Shown here in pieces: positions 24,599 to 31,722 of a stretch of 38,914 nucleotides of DNA. This DNA is from an uncultured Lachnospiraceae bacterium (GTDB taxonomy: Bacteria; Bacillota; Clostridia; Lachnospirales; Lachnospiraceae), in NCBI GenBank assembly GCA_902762955.1, contig CACWQH010000025.1:1-38914 (forward strand), written 5' to 3'. Numbering within the stretch: the first letter of the stretch is position 1; each line of letters begins with the position of its first letter. Made by a program: the position numbers and the translations under genes. Below the pieces are notes generated by a model. That model was not told the DNA's origin. It worked only from the letters and a program-made list of their open reading frames with translations, and did no database searches.

Positions 24599-24652
24599 AT
24601 ATTATCATAGCCAAATTAGTTTAAAAAGTATTATTTCGTTCTATTCGTACTC
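24599..24652 (-). promoter_or_regulatory. Regulon promoter 2 (activator box + extended -10)
   Basis: Same 54-bp geometry as promoters 1 and 3: GAGTACGAATAGAACGAAAT, AATAC, TTTTTA, 17 bp, TGA-TAATAT. It fires towards the surface-protein/adhesin/T4SS genes, 235 nt before the first start codon. Identity to copy 3 extends about 9 bp further upstream (TTTAGAAAT). Confidence 0.7.
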
Positions 24653-24684
24653 ATTTCTAAAAACATAATGTATTTTGATCACCA

Positions 24685-24799
24685 ACTACAATAAAACTAC
24701 AATTCAAACGCAATATAACTGCAATTTAACTACAACATAGCTACAATTCAGAATCACTGCAATAAATCTGCAATTCAGCTACAACTTAACTGCAATTCA
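24685..24799 (+). repeat. 11-bp iteron array 2 (about 10 units)
   Basis: Units such as ACTACAATAAA, ACTGCAATTTA, GCTACAACTTA, with the same consensus and orientation as the oriT arrays 15 kb away. It ends on the stop codon of the 92-aa gene and lies 33 bp upstream of regulon promoter 2. Confidence 0.9.
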
Positions 24800-25075
24800 A
24801 TTATTATTAATTTTCTCAAGCTGTTCAAGTATAGTTTGCTTAGATGCAGCCAATCTGCTCATTATACCATTAACTCTTCTTGTAATAAGTTCGACATTCA
24901 TTGCCATATCATTGAGGATAAACTTGTCGCTCTCGCCCTTTCGGATCCCCTGCGTTATATTTTCTAATCTGTTTTTGTATTCCTCCTTTATTTTATCAAC
25001 ATCATTAGATATATCTTCCAAAGCGTCAATATCTGTCTGCATATACAACACAATGTTATTTATCTCTTGCAGCAT
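24797..25075 (-). CDS. Small coiled-coil protein (92 aa)
   Basis: A 92-residue helical protein (heptad-like pattern through about 15-90), no membrane segment. It begins directly at the stop of the 375-aa gene, so the two are a translationally coupled pair. No family recognised. It may form a complex with its partner; position within the transfer regulon is the only clue. Confidence 0.55.
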   Translation of the reverse strand: MLQEINNIVLYMQTDIDALEDISNDVDKIKEEYKNRLENITQGIRKGESDKFILNDMAMNVELITRRVNGIMSRLAASKQTILEQLEKINNN

Positions 25076-26203
25076 TTAAAAATCCTCCTCTTCATCTTCA
25101 TAATCAATGTCTATCTCATCTGACATATCATGTCCGATAGAACTGTCTATAATAGACTTATTCTTTGATGTAATACCAACATCATTTTTTGATATATCTC
25201 CGGAATCATCTGTTTTATGCATATTTTTTAACATATTCTTTCTTTCATTTAAAAGCCGTCCATAATTCTCAATTTGAATATCAGAAAGCTTATTTTCGAC
25301 CATATAAACAATATTTTCATCACTCACATTATAATTCCGGATACAATTTGTAATTGCATTAAGTTGTTTTGCTGATAAATTTGCACTTAACAAGTATGTA
25401 TCAAAATTATCAATAGTCTTATGAATAGTCTTTTTGGTATATTTTTTTACTTTTTCTTTCTTATCTTCATCATCTTCCTCATCCGGAAGCTTCTTGACAT
25501 TTTTATTAAATAATTTTCCAATTAATGATGATTTTTCCTTGACCTCAACTACTTCAAGCGGATCCTCTTCCTCGATAACAACATCAATGTCAAATGTTTT
25601 AGGTTCACTAAAGCTATTGTTATCTATTGAATTTTCGTAAGATATAATTATTCTGTCTTTATCTCTTAATTCCTGTGACATTTCCAAAAGCTTATTATTC
25701 AATTCCTTAATGTCAGAATCTTTCTTTTCAATTTGACTATTTGCTGAAGCAAGGAACTTATCAAATGCTACAAACTTATTTTCACAATCTGAAATAACAC
25801 CTTTTACAGTAGAAAGCTCCGGTACCAGCTTATCATTGAAATACTCTTTAATGTTTTTATTACGATATGCCGCTGATTTCAGAAATAATAACTCCTTTAT
25901 ATCCGAAGTTTTAGTCATTTTTTCAATAATATCTTCTTCTATATCCTCAAATAAGCAGGATTTGATTATCTCACGTTTTTCATAAGAATATTCACTGACA
26001 GCGTATAGTTCTATATCGCTGTTTGGCAAATTTAACATCATGCCGGACTTAATCTGACTTGAAAGCTCTTTAAATTTGCTATTTATCTCGTCCTGTTCCT
26101 CCAGCTCAACATCCTCACTTATCGGATATTTTTTATAATACTCTTCTTTCTTATACTCAAGATATTCCTGGTTAGTCAATTCATTTAATTCATCCTTATC
26201 CAT
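25076..26203 (-). CDS. Acidic coiled-coil protein of the third regulon operon
   Basis: A 375-residue cytoplasmic protein. Helical N-terminal half with a coiled coil (about 130-185), an acidic linker (EEEDPLEVVEV), a short basic patch (LIGKLFNKNVKK; KYTKKTIHKT), a helical block (about 255-320) and an extremely acidic tail (DEIDIDYEDEEEDF). No enzymatic motif. Start ATG with AAGGAG upstream. It is preceded by regulon promoter 3 and a leader hairpin. The build recalls plasmid accessory/scaffold proteins near transfer genes, but I do not recognise the family. Confidence 0.55.
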   Translation of the reverse strand: MDKDELNELTNQEYLEYKKEEYYKKYPISEDVELEEQDEINSKFKELSSQIKSGMMLNLPNSDIELYAVSEYSYEKREIIKSCLFEDIEEDIIEKMTKTSDIKELLFLKSAAYRNKNIKEYFNDKLVPELSTVKGVISDCENKFVAFDKFLASANSQIEKKDSDIKELNNKLLEMSQELRDKDRIIISYENSIDNNSFSEPKTFDIDVVIEEEDPLEVVEVKEKSSLIGKLFNKNVKKLPDEEDDEDKKEKVKKYTKKTIHKTIDNFDTYLLSANLSAKQLNAITNCIRNYNVSDENIVYMVENKLSDIQIENYGRLLNERKNMLKNMHKTDDSGDISKNDVGITSKNKSIIDSSIGHDMSDEIDIDYEDEEEDF

Positions 26204-26221
26204 ACAATCTCCTTCCTCTAT

Positions 26222-26262
26222 GCAAAAAGGGAAACAGCATTTTTACGGCCGTTTCCCTTTGC
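26222..26262 (-). terminator. Leader hairpin (attenuator candidate) before the 375-aa gene
   Basis: GCAAAGGGAAAC pairs with GTTTCCCTTTTTGC; on the minus strand the stem is followed by a T-rich edge. It lies between regulon promoter 3 and the SD, so every transcript of this operon must pass it. Confidence 0.6.
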
Positions 26263-26284
26263 ATTATATTAAATTGCTGATTTT

Positions 26285-26338
26285 ATCATATCACAGAGTA
26301 TTTTTATTAAAAAGTCTAATTTCGTTCTATTCGTACTC
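26285..26338 (-). promoter_or_regulatory. Regulon promoter 3 (activator box + extended -10)
   Basis: GAGTACGAATAGAACGAAAT, TAGAC, TTTTTA, 17 bp, TGA-TATGAT: the same layout and total length (54 bp) as promoters 1 and 2. It fires left into the 375-aa/92-aa operon and lies back to back with the J-like gene on the plus strand. Confidence 0.7.
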
Positions 26339-26394
26339 ATTTCTAAATTTCTAATAAGAATATGATAGAATGTTGTATATGGAGGACAACTATT

Positions 26395-26907
26395 ATGATT
26401 ATTAAAAATCGAAACTACTACGAATTACTAAACTGCAATATTGATGATGATTGCAGTATAATTAAGCAAAAATACCAACAAAAACTGCTTGAGCTTGCAA
26501 ATACCACATCCGTCAAAGACCTTGAACCATATCAGGACGCTTATTATCATCTTTCTGACGAAAAAAGACGTATAAAATATGATAGAACCATCGGAATATA
26601 CCACAGAAGACATATTCCCGGGATTATTAAAATCTTTGGATACATAGGTAGATTTATTTTAACTTTAATAGATGCGGCTTTTGAGCTTGTTTTCAGTTTA
26701 TTTATAGCTCTTGCATTGTCAGGCATAGGATATTATTCGTATATAAGGTTTTATAAAAAAGAAGTCTTTATTATTAATGATACAATCTATAAATTTGCCT
26801 TATTAACTATTATCATATTTGTAGCCTGCATAACAGCTTATCTGTCCCAAGCTAAAATAAGGAAATGGAACAGACACCTTAAAAATTATCTTAGAAAATT
26901 TGAATAA
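26395..26907 (+). CDS. J-domain-like membrane protein lacking HPD
   Basis: A 170-residue protein. Residues 7-55 (NYYELLNCN, then IKQKYQQKLLEL, then YQDAYYHLSDEKRRIKYD) follow the DnaJ J-domain helices, including the final DEKRRIKYD, but the HPD loop needed to stimulate Hsp70 is replaced by ANTTSVKD. Two membrane helices follow (about 90-115 and 130-150), then a basic tail. ATG at 26395 with GGAGG 9-10 nt upstream. One of only two genes on the plus strand, just ahead of the type III toxin-antitoxin. It may be an Hsp70-independent adaptor; function unknown. Confidence 0.65.
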   Translation: MIIKNRNYYELLNCNIDDDCSIIKQKYQQKLLELANTTSVKDLEPYQDAYYHLSDEKRRIKYDRTIGIYHRRHIPGIIKIFGYIGRFILTLIDAAFELVFSLFIALALSGIGYYSYIRFYKKEVFIINDTIYKFALLTIIIFVACITAYLSQAKIRKWNRHLKNYLRKFE

Positions 26908-26923
26908 AGGCATATTTTGAGGA

Positions 26924-26951
26924 TTGACAAATATTTAAACTATGCTATTCT
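26924..26951 (+). promoter_or_regulatory. Promoter of the type III antitoxin RNA
   Basis: TTGACA (26924-26929), 16-bp spacer, TATTCT (26946-26951), 17 nt after the J-like stop. The predicted start near 26958 lies right before the CGGT hairpin. Confidence 0.75.
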
Positions 26952-26957
26952 ATATAT

Positions 26958-27022
26958 GAACGGTGAGTCCTACCGCAAGTGGAAGTTTTAACAGCGTTAC
27001 TTCGCTTCTTGGGGAGTAACAT
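26958..27022 (+). ncRNA. Type III antitoxin RNA (ToxI/CptI-like)
   Basis: Short RNA between a strong promoter and a terminator, directly upstream of a ToxN/AbiQ-family gene. Its first part, CGGTGAGTCCTACCGCAAGTG, keeps the GGTGA...CTACC...AAGTG order that I recall for ToxI pseudoknot repeats (stem CGGT 26961-26964 / ACCG 26972-26975). A second stem GTTACT / AGTAAC spans 26996-27020. Known antitoxins carry about two or more tandem repeats; here I see only one pseudoknot-like unit. Confidence 0.7.
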
Positions 27023-27023
27023 T

Positions 27024-27056
27024 AAATGGCTATGCAGATGCATAGCCATTTTAAAT
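27024..27056 (+). terminator. Terminator between antitoxin RNA and toxin gene
   Basis: Perfect 12-bp stem AAATGGCTATGC / GCATAGCCATTT with loop AGAT, followed by a T-rich stretch. In type III systems this terminator limits readthrough into the toxin. Confidence 0.88.
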
Positions 27057-27074
27057 TAATTTTTAGGAGTTGTC

Positions 27075-27623
27075 ATGAATAACCATATATCAAGATTAAA
27101 TCTATATAGAGTAGATAAAAAGTATATCAGAGACTTACATAATGCCGATAATAGAGTTATATCTGTTTCTCCTCAAATAAACAAAGATACTCGAGTTTTT
27201 ATAGGAATACTATTATTACTAAACAATCAAAATTATGTAGTTCCAATCTCTCATCCAAAATCAAAACATAAAAAAATGAAAGCATCTGCAGATTTTGATA
27301 AAATATTTAACAGGCAGGGAAAACTCATAGCAGTATTAAATTTCAACTTAATGATCCCTGTTACAAAAAAACAGTTATATCCTGTTAATTTAACAATAAA
27401 TAAAAATGATTCTCTTGAAGAAAAAGCCTACAAAGATTTATGTATAAACGAAATAGAGTATTGCAGAAGACCGGAAATATCAAAAAAAATTGCAGATAAG
27501 GCTAATTGTTTATATGATTTATGCACAACCGATTCAGGTTATAAAGGTAAATCTCGCTGTCTTGATTTCAAAAAATTAGAAAAAGTATGTAAAAGATTCA
27601 ACGAAAAGAAAAAAAGTAGATAA
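27075..27623 (+). CDS. toxN: Type III toxin, ToxN/AbiQ/CptN-family endoribonuclease
   Basis: A 182-residue protein. The N-terminal part VDKKYIRDLHNADNRV, the core RVFIGILLLLNNQNYVVPIS with SHPKSKHKKM, and the block LNFNLMIPV match the ToxN family, followed by the helical C-terminal part (YKDLCINEIEYCR). These sequence-specific RNases are inhibited by the RNA repeats they cut, and act in phage abortive infection and plasmid upkeep. SD TAGGAG 5 nt before the ATG. The long basic tail (FNEKKKSR) is usual. The antitoxin RNA and terminator lie directly upstream. Confidence 0.85.
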   Translation: MNNHISRLNLYRVDKKYIRDLHNADNRVISVSPQINKDTRVFIGILLLLNNQNYVVPISHPKSKHKKMKASADFDKIFNRQGKLIAVLNFNLMIPVTKKQLYPVNLTINKNDSLEEKAYKDLCINEIEYCRRPEISKKIADKANCLYDLCTTDSGYKGKSRCLDFKKLEKVCKRFNEKKKSR

Positions 27624-27627
27624 CGCA

Positions 27628-28285
27628 AGCGGAGCAAACCCCATCCGGTAATATGCTTATATCGGTAGCCATATTTATTTTTTCTTTATTCGCATATTAC
27701 TTATTATATACATTTATATGCATATTACCTTTCCCCCCTGCAATCCGGAATTTTAGCATAAAGCCCCATAGGCTTTCCAATGCTAATATCCCAAATTGCA
27801 AGAGAAAGGTTTTATATATACCCTTGCAGATATTACTATCTGCCATTCTTCAGATGATTTCCTGATGATACTATGTATTCTATTTTTAATCTTCTTATAT
27901 TAATCTAAATCATCAACGCACCAGGTTCTGCCTTGACATGCCTACGCTACCAACGTTCGAAAGTCTCCCCTCTTACACCAATAATCCTTATTTGCTCATG
28001 ATAAGGATGTATGTAAGCGACAGGAACGGTCTCTTGTGTTTCCACTTCTGTATTTTTTGTTTTAATCCCAATTTATTTCCGCCTACGGATAAGGAAGTGT
28101 TTTCACTCCCCGGCGGTCTAACGGACTGACTCTCGAGGCTCATTTGCTCCGCTACCCTATAACGGCGATGCCCACGTAGATTGACTGAGGGTATATATAA
28201 TTCAGGTTCCTCATACGTGCCGGTTATTTTTATGCGATAGTCCGCTCAACGCAGCCATATCAAATATGGACTTTTTCTGATATTC
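27628..28285 (-). ncRNA. Large structured non-coding RNA candidate (ROOL/GOLLD-class size)
   Basis: About 650 nt without a plausible gene, less AT-rich than its surroundings and full of helices: 11-bp long-range pairing (27628-27638 with 28143-28153); nested stems 27740-27799, 27753-27786 and 27760-27776; a hairpin 27826-27843 whose minus-strand loop is GUAA (GNRA); 28079-28116; 28120-28127 with 28239-28246; 28173-28190 with 28209-28219. The GNRA loop and three G-U pairs that would be A-C mismatches on the other strand favour minus-strand RNA. Size and setting recall ROOL RNA, which is known from mobile DNA of Firmicutes; I cannot confirm the family. Confidence 0.6.
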
Positions 28286-28303
28286 ATTTTTCTGATTTAT
28301 ATA

Positions 28304-28325
28304 AAAATAGTCAGTTGACTTTTTT
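28304..28325. promoter_or_regulatory. 22-bp palindrome upstream of the large RNA
   Basis: Inverted repeat AAAATAGTCA / TGACTTTTTT around GT (one mismatched pair). It lies between the RNA candidate and iteron array 3, where the RNA promoter should be; only a weak minus-strand -10 (TATAAA, 28296-28301) is visible. Operator candidate. Confidence 0.45.
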
Positions 28326-28360
28326 ATTCTTATATGATAAGTTCTTTATATAAAGTTAAT

Positions 28361-28507
28361 GCAATAAAGCTGCAATTTAGCTGCAATTCAGCTACAATAT
28401 GGCTATAATTCAACTGCAATTTAGTTACAATTTGGCTGTAATTCAACTACATTCTGGCTACAATTTGGTTGCAATCTGGCTACAATTTGACTACAACTAC
28501 AATTCAG
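28361..28507 (+). repeat. 11-bp iteron array 3 (about 12 units, more diverged)
   Basis: Units such as GCTGCAATTTA, GCTACAATATG, GCTACAATTTG keep the strict 11-bp period; several end in G instead of A. Same orientation as the other arrays. It fills the space between the large RNA and the XRE-gene terminator. Confidence 0.88.
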
Positions 28508-28580
28508 TTACTTTATATGTGTTAATTTTTAAACTGTATCTTTCGTTTGTGGGTTTGCAGACCATAACACAAACACTATA

Positions 28581-28608
28581 AAAAATCTCGGTTGCAGCTG
28601 AGATTTTT
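28581..28608 (-). terminator. Terminator after the XRE regulator gene
   Basis: AAAAATCTC / GAGATTTTT, 9-bp arms with a 10-nt loop, 5 nt after the stop codon. Flanking A and T runs allow action in both directions. Confidence 0.85.
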
Positions 28609-28612
28609 TATT

Positions 28613-29590
28613 TTATCCGGAAGCTATTTTAATATTATATCTTTCAATTATTTCATTTGCTTCCTTATCATCGATGTCTTTTCCGTTATTGTATATTTTC
28701 AATGTGCTTTTTAAAGAATTTAGAGATAAAGCAAGTTTTTTATCCTCAATAATAAATCTATAGTATTCTTTTTTGCCCAGGTTAAATGAGAATCCGTCAA
28801 TAGTAATATTAAAATCCGAAAAGCTCCGGAAATAATACAAAAATTCTTCATATAGATTTCTAATTTCAGAATTAGGATTATCTAAATCAAGTGAATCTGC
28901 TTCAAATGTAATAATAGCTCTTGGCAGCCAAACTCTTTCATATATGCTTACGCATTCCATTTTTACGCTATTATTACGTTCAAACTGAATTATCAATCTA
29001 AGTAGATCCGAATATGTATTCAGCTTTGGAGTATTTTCGGATATTCTTTTTGAAATATGATAATTTGAGATTTTAGCTCTATTAAATATTTCTTTAGATA
29101 TGGTATCAAAAACTAACGACTCATTAAGATTATCAGATAATTCACTAATTCTGTCGTTAAGCTGCATGATTAATTTTTTGTCTTTTATCAAACTAATAGC
29201 TTCAGATATATTTTCAATCTCTTTCTTTTTATCTGCCCATTCCTTAACAAAATCCATCAAATCAGTATTGGCAAATCTAATAGATATTGTATCTTTTATG
29301 TAATTTCCATCATTATCCTTTTCACCGACAAATTCAATGTTAGCCCAATTTCCAATACTATAAAGCCACAAAAAAGCATCGTAGGATTTTTCAATGCTGT
29401 AATCCATAAGAGCTGCAGGACAAATATTTAAAGATAATGCGAAGCTTTCAATATGTTCTTTTCTCGGTGTTCTTTCGTCCATCTCATACTTTCGTATGGA
29501 GCTTACCGAAACATGAGATAGTTCTGCCAGGCTTTCTTGTCCCATTTTTTGTTTTAATCTGTAATACTTTAATTTTTGCCCGAATGTCAT
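28613..29590 (-). CDS. XRE-family transcriptional regulator
   Basis: A 325-residue protein with an N-terminal HTH_3 domain (FGQKLKYYRLKQKMGQESLA, then HVSVSSIRKYEMDERTPRKE; about 3-60) and a 260-residue effector or oligomerisation region of unknown type. The ATG at 29590 has AGAGGA upstream; the TTG 27 nt earlier lacks one. A palindrome (29623-29640) sits where a self-regulating operator would be. It could be the switch for the transfer regulon or for the neighbouring RNA; there is no direct evidence. Confidence 0.8.
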   Translation of the reverse strand: MTFGQKLKYYRLKQKMGQESLAELSHVSVSSIRKYEMDERTPRKEHIESFALSLNICPAALMDYSIEKSYDAFLWLYSIGNWANIEFVGEKDNDGNYIKDTISIRFANTDLMDFVKEWADKKKEIENISEAISLIKDKKLIMQLNDRISELSDNLNESLVFDTISKEIFNRAKISNYHISKRISENTPKLNTYSDLLRLIIQFERNNSVKMECVSIYERVWLPRAIITFEADSLDLDNPNSEIRNLYEEFLYYFRSFSDFNITIDGFSFNLGKKEYYRFIIEDKKLALSLNSLKSTLKIYNNGKDIDDKEANEIIERYNIKIASG

Positions 29591-29622
29591 TCTTTTTCCT
29601 CTTTTCGCATAATTCAAGAATT

Positions 29623-29640
29623 AAATGTATATTTACATTT
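29623..29640. promoter_or_regulatory. Operator-like palindrome before the XRE gene
   Basis: AAATGTA / TACATTT with a 4-bp centre, 33 nt upstream of the XRE start codon. It fits autoregulation by an XRE dimer. Confidence 0.5.
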
Positions 29641-29643
29641 CTT

Positions 29644-29964
29644 TCAAAACAGAATTCCGATACAAATCAATGCAGCTTCCTTTAAACCCTCATTATACCG
29701 TTCATTTAATTTCTTATCGTTTTTATTAAATTCTGATGGTATTTCAATAATTTTTTTATTAATTTCATTTATAATTTCATCAAGAATTTTTAACGAATAT
29801 GTTTTTATCTTTGCTTTTAAAATTTTTTGAAACAATTCATCATCTTTAAGAATTCTCTCAGGCAATTCCGGAAAGCCAATATTAAGCATATAATGTCCCT
29901 GAATTATTTCCTTTTTATCTACTTCAGACAGTTCCCTAATAAGTTCGTTAATATCATAAGACAT
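29644..29964 (-). CDS. Small helical hypothetical protein
   Basis: A 106-residue protein beginning MSYDINELIRELSEVDK, helical throughout, no membrane segment or known motif. The start uses AAAGGAG with a long 11-12 nt spacer. Its stop is 54 nt before the XRE start, so the two may be cotranscribed. It could be an antirepressor or partner of the regulator; unproven. Confidence 0.5.
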   Translation of the reverse strand: MSYDINELIRELSEVDKKEIIQGHYMLNIGFPELPERILKDDELFQKILKAKIKTYSLKILDEIINEINKKIIEIPSEFNKNDKKLNERYNEGLKEAALICIGILF

Positions 29965-30023
29965 AACAAGAAAAACTCCTTTCAATTGCATAAATGCGTA
30001 TTGTTCAACATAAGATTACATTA

Positions 30024-30431
30024 TTATAAAATTCTCAATATTTTGTCAGTAATGATTTCCATAATCAGTGTGTACATAACATACTGATTAATATCAACAG
30101 GCTTGAACATTCTTTTGTAATTATAGTTTTCAATATAATCCATAAATTCTCTTATAGCATCTGAAAACATTCTTTCTTCGACTGACCTTATAATATTCAT
30201 AAAACAAGCTTTTTGCCGCTTTGATATAACCGTCTGCTCTAATTTTCTGCTTTCCTGTTCTACAATATAATAATCTTCTCTAACAAGGTGTAAACATTTA
30301 TTTATCTCATTAAAAATACTTATAATAAATTCCTTTTGTTTCTTACCAAAACAATCATTGTTCGGAAAAAAACTTATATACGTTGATAATTTGTTATAAA
30401 TTTCAATATTAGTAATTTTCTTATTTTTCAT
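30024..30431 (-). CDS. Hypothetical protein coupled to the Dam-like methylase
   Basis: A 135-residue helical protein of unknown family with a Tyr/Phe/Ile-rich C-terminus. The start overlaps the methylase stop (TAATG), a classical coupling, so it is probably made together with the enzyme. No nuclease motif is visible, so it does not look like a cognate restriction enzyme. Confidence 0.55.
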   Translation of the reverse strand: MKNKKITNIEIYNKLSTYISFFPNNDCFGKKQKEFIISIFNEINKCLHLVREDYYIVEQESRKLEQTVISKRQKACFMNIIRSVEERMFSDAIREFMDYIENYNYKRMFKPVDINQYVMYTLIMEIITDKILRIL

Positions 30432-31255
30432 TAATCATCCTTTTGTTCAAAAAAATCGTTCAAACTCATTTGATTATTAATAGGCGGAACATAGTTCATC
30501 CATATTACTTCCTTTTTCTGCGAATGAATTTGTGAATATGCTATTTTTTCAAGTTTTTTCCAACCATCCAACATGTCATCGTATAAATCATTATCATATC
30601 CACTTATAACAACCGGACCCTTATGTCTTAACAATACTTCTAAAAGAGTTTTGTGATCATCCAATTCCATTTCACATTTATACTGTTTTCCGTGACGTGT
30701 ACTTAACACATACGGCGGATCACAATATATAAGTACATTTTTATAATTAAACCGTTCGATTAGCTCTACCGCAGAACGATTTTCTATCTGTACACCTCTA
30801 AGCCTTTCAGCAGCCTGCATAATTTTATCAGGAAGATTACACCAATCCTTTGCAGCATATGCTCTTTCTCTACCTTGAACATCATTTTTCCATCCGACTT
30901 TTTCCCCGGTTGTTCTAAATCCATGTCCCATATTAAGTCGAATATAAAAATTAAGTGCCCTCTCAAACGGGTCTTCCGGGTATTCTTCAAAAGCTTTATT
31001 ATAAACTTCTCTTGAATAAGGAGTCATAAAAATCATTCCGGCCAGTTTTTCTGGATTTGAGCGAATACAAAAAAATAAATTCACAACACTACTATCTAAA
31101 TCATTAATTGTTTCAATATCCGACCTGCTTTTGTTAAATAAGACAGCCCCAGAACCGAAAAAAGGTTCAAGATAACTATGATGTTTAGGAAAATTACTTA
31201 TTATCCAATTTGCTGTCGACCATTTACTGCCTGGATATTTCATTATTGCTTTCAT
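30431..31255 (-). CDS. dam: Dam-type DNA N6-adenine methyltransferase (orphan)
   Basis: A 274-residue protein with the Dam-group order: KYPGSKW (about 6-12, SAM binding), FFGSGAVLF (about 32), NDLDSSVVN, and the catalytic CDPPYV (about 177-182), all intact. GATC specificity is likely by family but not shown. It overlaps the end of the upstream 61-aa gene, where its SD (TAGGAG) lies. No restriction partner nearby. A likely role is protection from host restriction or control of element functions. Confidence 0.85.
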   Translation of the reverse strand: MKAIMKYPGSKWSTANWIISNFPKHHSYLEPFFGSGAVLFNKSRSDIETINDLDSSVVNLFFCIRSNPEKLAGMIFMTPYSREVYNKAFEEYPEDPFERALNFYIRLNMGHGFRTTGEKVGWKNDVQGRERAYAAKDWCNLPDKIMQAAERLRGVQIENRSAVELIERFNYKNVLIYCDPPYVLSTRHGKQYKCEMELDDHKTLLEVLLRHKGPVVISGYDNDLYDDMLDGWKKLEKIAYSQIHSQKKEVIWMNYVPPINNQMSLNDFFEQKDD

Positions 31256-31409
31256 ATATTAAAACTCCTATCTCATCATTATCCTCATATAAATACGTGT
31301 CTATTTTTTCAACAAGTTCTTCTGCATCATAATTAGATGATATATGTAACCCTAAAAGCTGATGTATTACATTTGATATAGTTATAAGTTCATCTCTCGT
31401 AAACTCCAT
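31224..31409 (-). CDS. 61-aa protein with the ISN-module
   Basis: A 61-residue protein starting MEFTRDELITISNVIHQLLG, with AAGGAG 6 nt before the ATG (the longer ORF has no SD). It matches, nearly residue for residue, two copies of the same module in the C-terminal half of 32205-32861. It overlaps the methylase start by 32 nt. Function unknown. Confidence 0.6.
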   Translation of the reverse strand: MEFTRDELITISNVIHQLLGLHISSNYDAEELVEKIDTYLYEDNDEIGVLIYESNNEISRQ

Positions 31410-31458
31410 AGAAATCTCCTTATTATCTTTAATATTTATTTGCCCTCTCTTTCCTTTT

Positions 31459-31704
31459 TTAGAATTTATCAATATCCGATAATGAGATAAAAGCCCTTGC
31501 GGTAAATATGGCAAGTATTAAGATTATTATACAGGCAAGAATACAAAAGACTTCTATGAGTTTACTTGTCGGCTCTTTTGTCTCTTTTTTTGTTTTATGT
31601 AAATTTTCCTCTGATATTTTGTTCTTTTTACTTATTCTGCCAATGAAAAAAATTATCATTAATATAATGTAATTTATTATCATAACTGTCAGCCAAAAAT
31701 CCAT
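31459..31704 (-). CDS. Small two-helix membrane protein
   Basis: An 81-residue protein with helices about 4-21 and 50-70 joined by a basic cytoplasmic linker rich in Lys and Glu. Strong SD (GGAGGGG). It lies between the ISN-module genes. No family recognised. Confidence 0.55.
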   Translation of the reverse strand: MDFWLTVMIINYIILMIIFFIGRISKKNKISEENLHKTKKETKEPTSKLIEVFCILACIIILILAIFTARAFISLSDIDKF

Positions 31705-31722
31705 TATCTTTCCCCTCCAATT

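Noticed and set aside
26285-26338. Activator box copies as ends of an insertion sequence
   Set aside because: All copies have the same orientation relative to genes and a fixed distance to a -10; no transposase or target duplications.
27653-28129. Plus-strand open frames in the large RNA region
   Set aside because: Short, no SD, unlike any family, and they lie over dense RNA helices.
28399-28581. Plus-strand 60-aa open frame rich in Gln, Leu, Tyr and Asn
   Set aside because: It is the translation of the 11-bp repeats, with no ribosome site; the repeat, not a protein, explains it.
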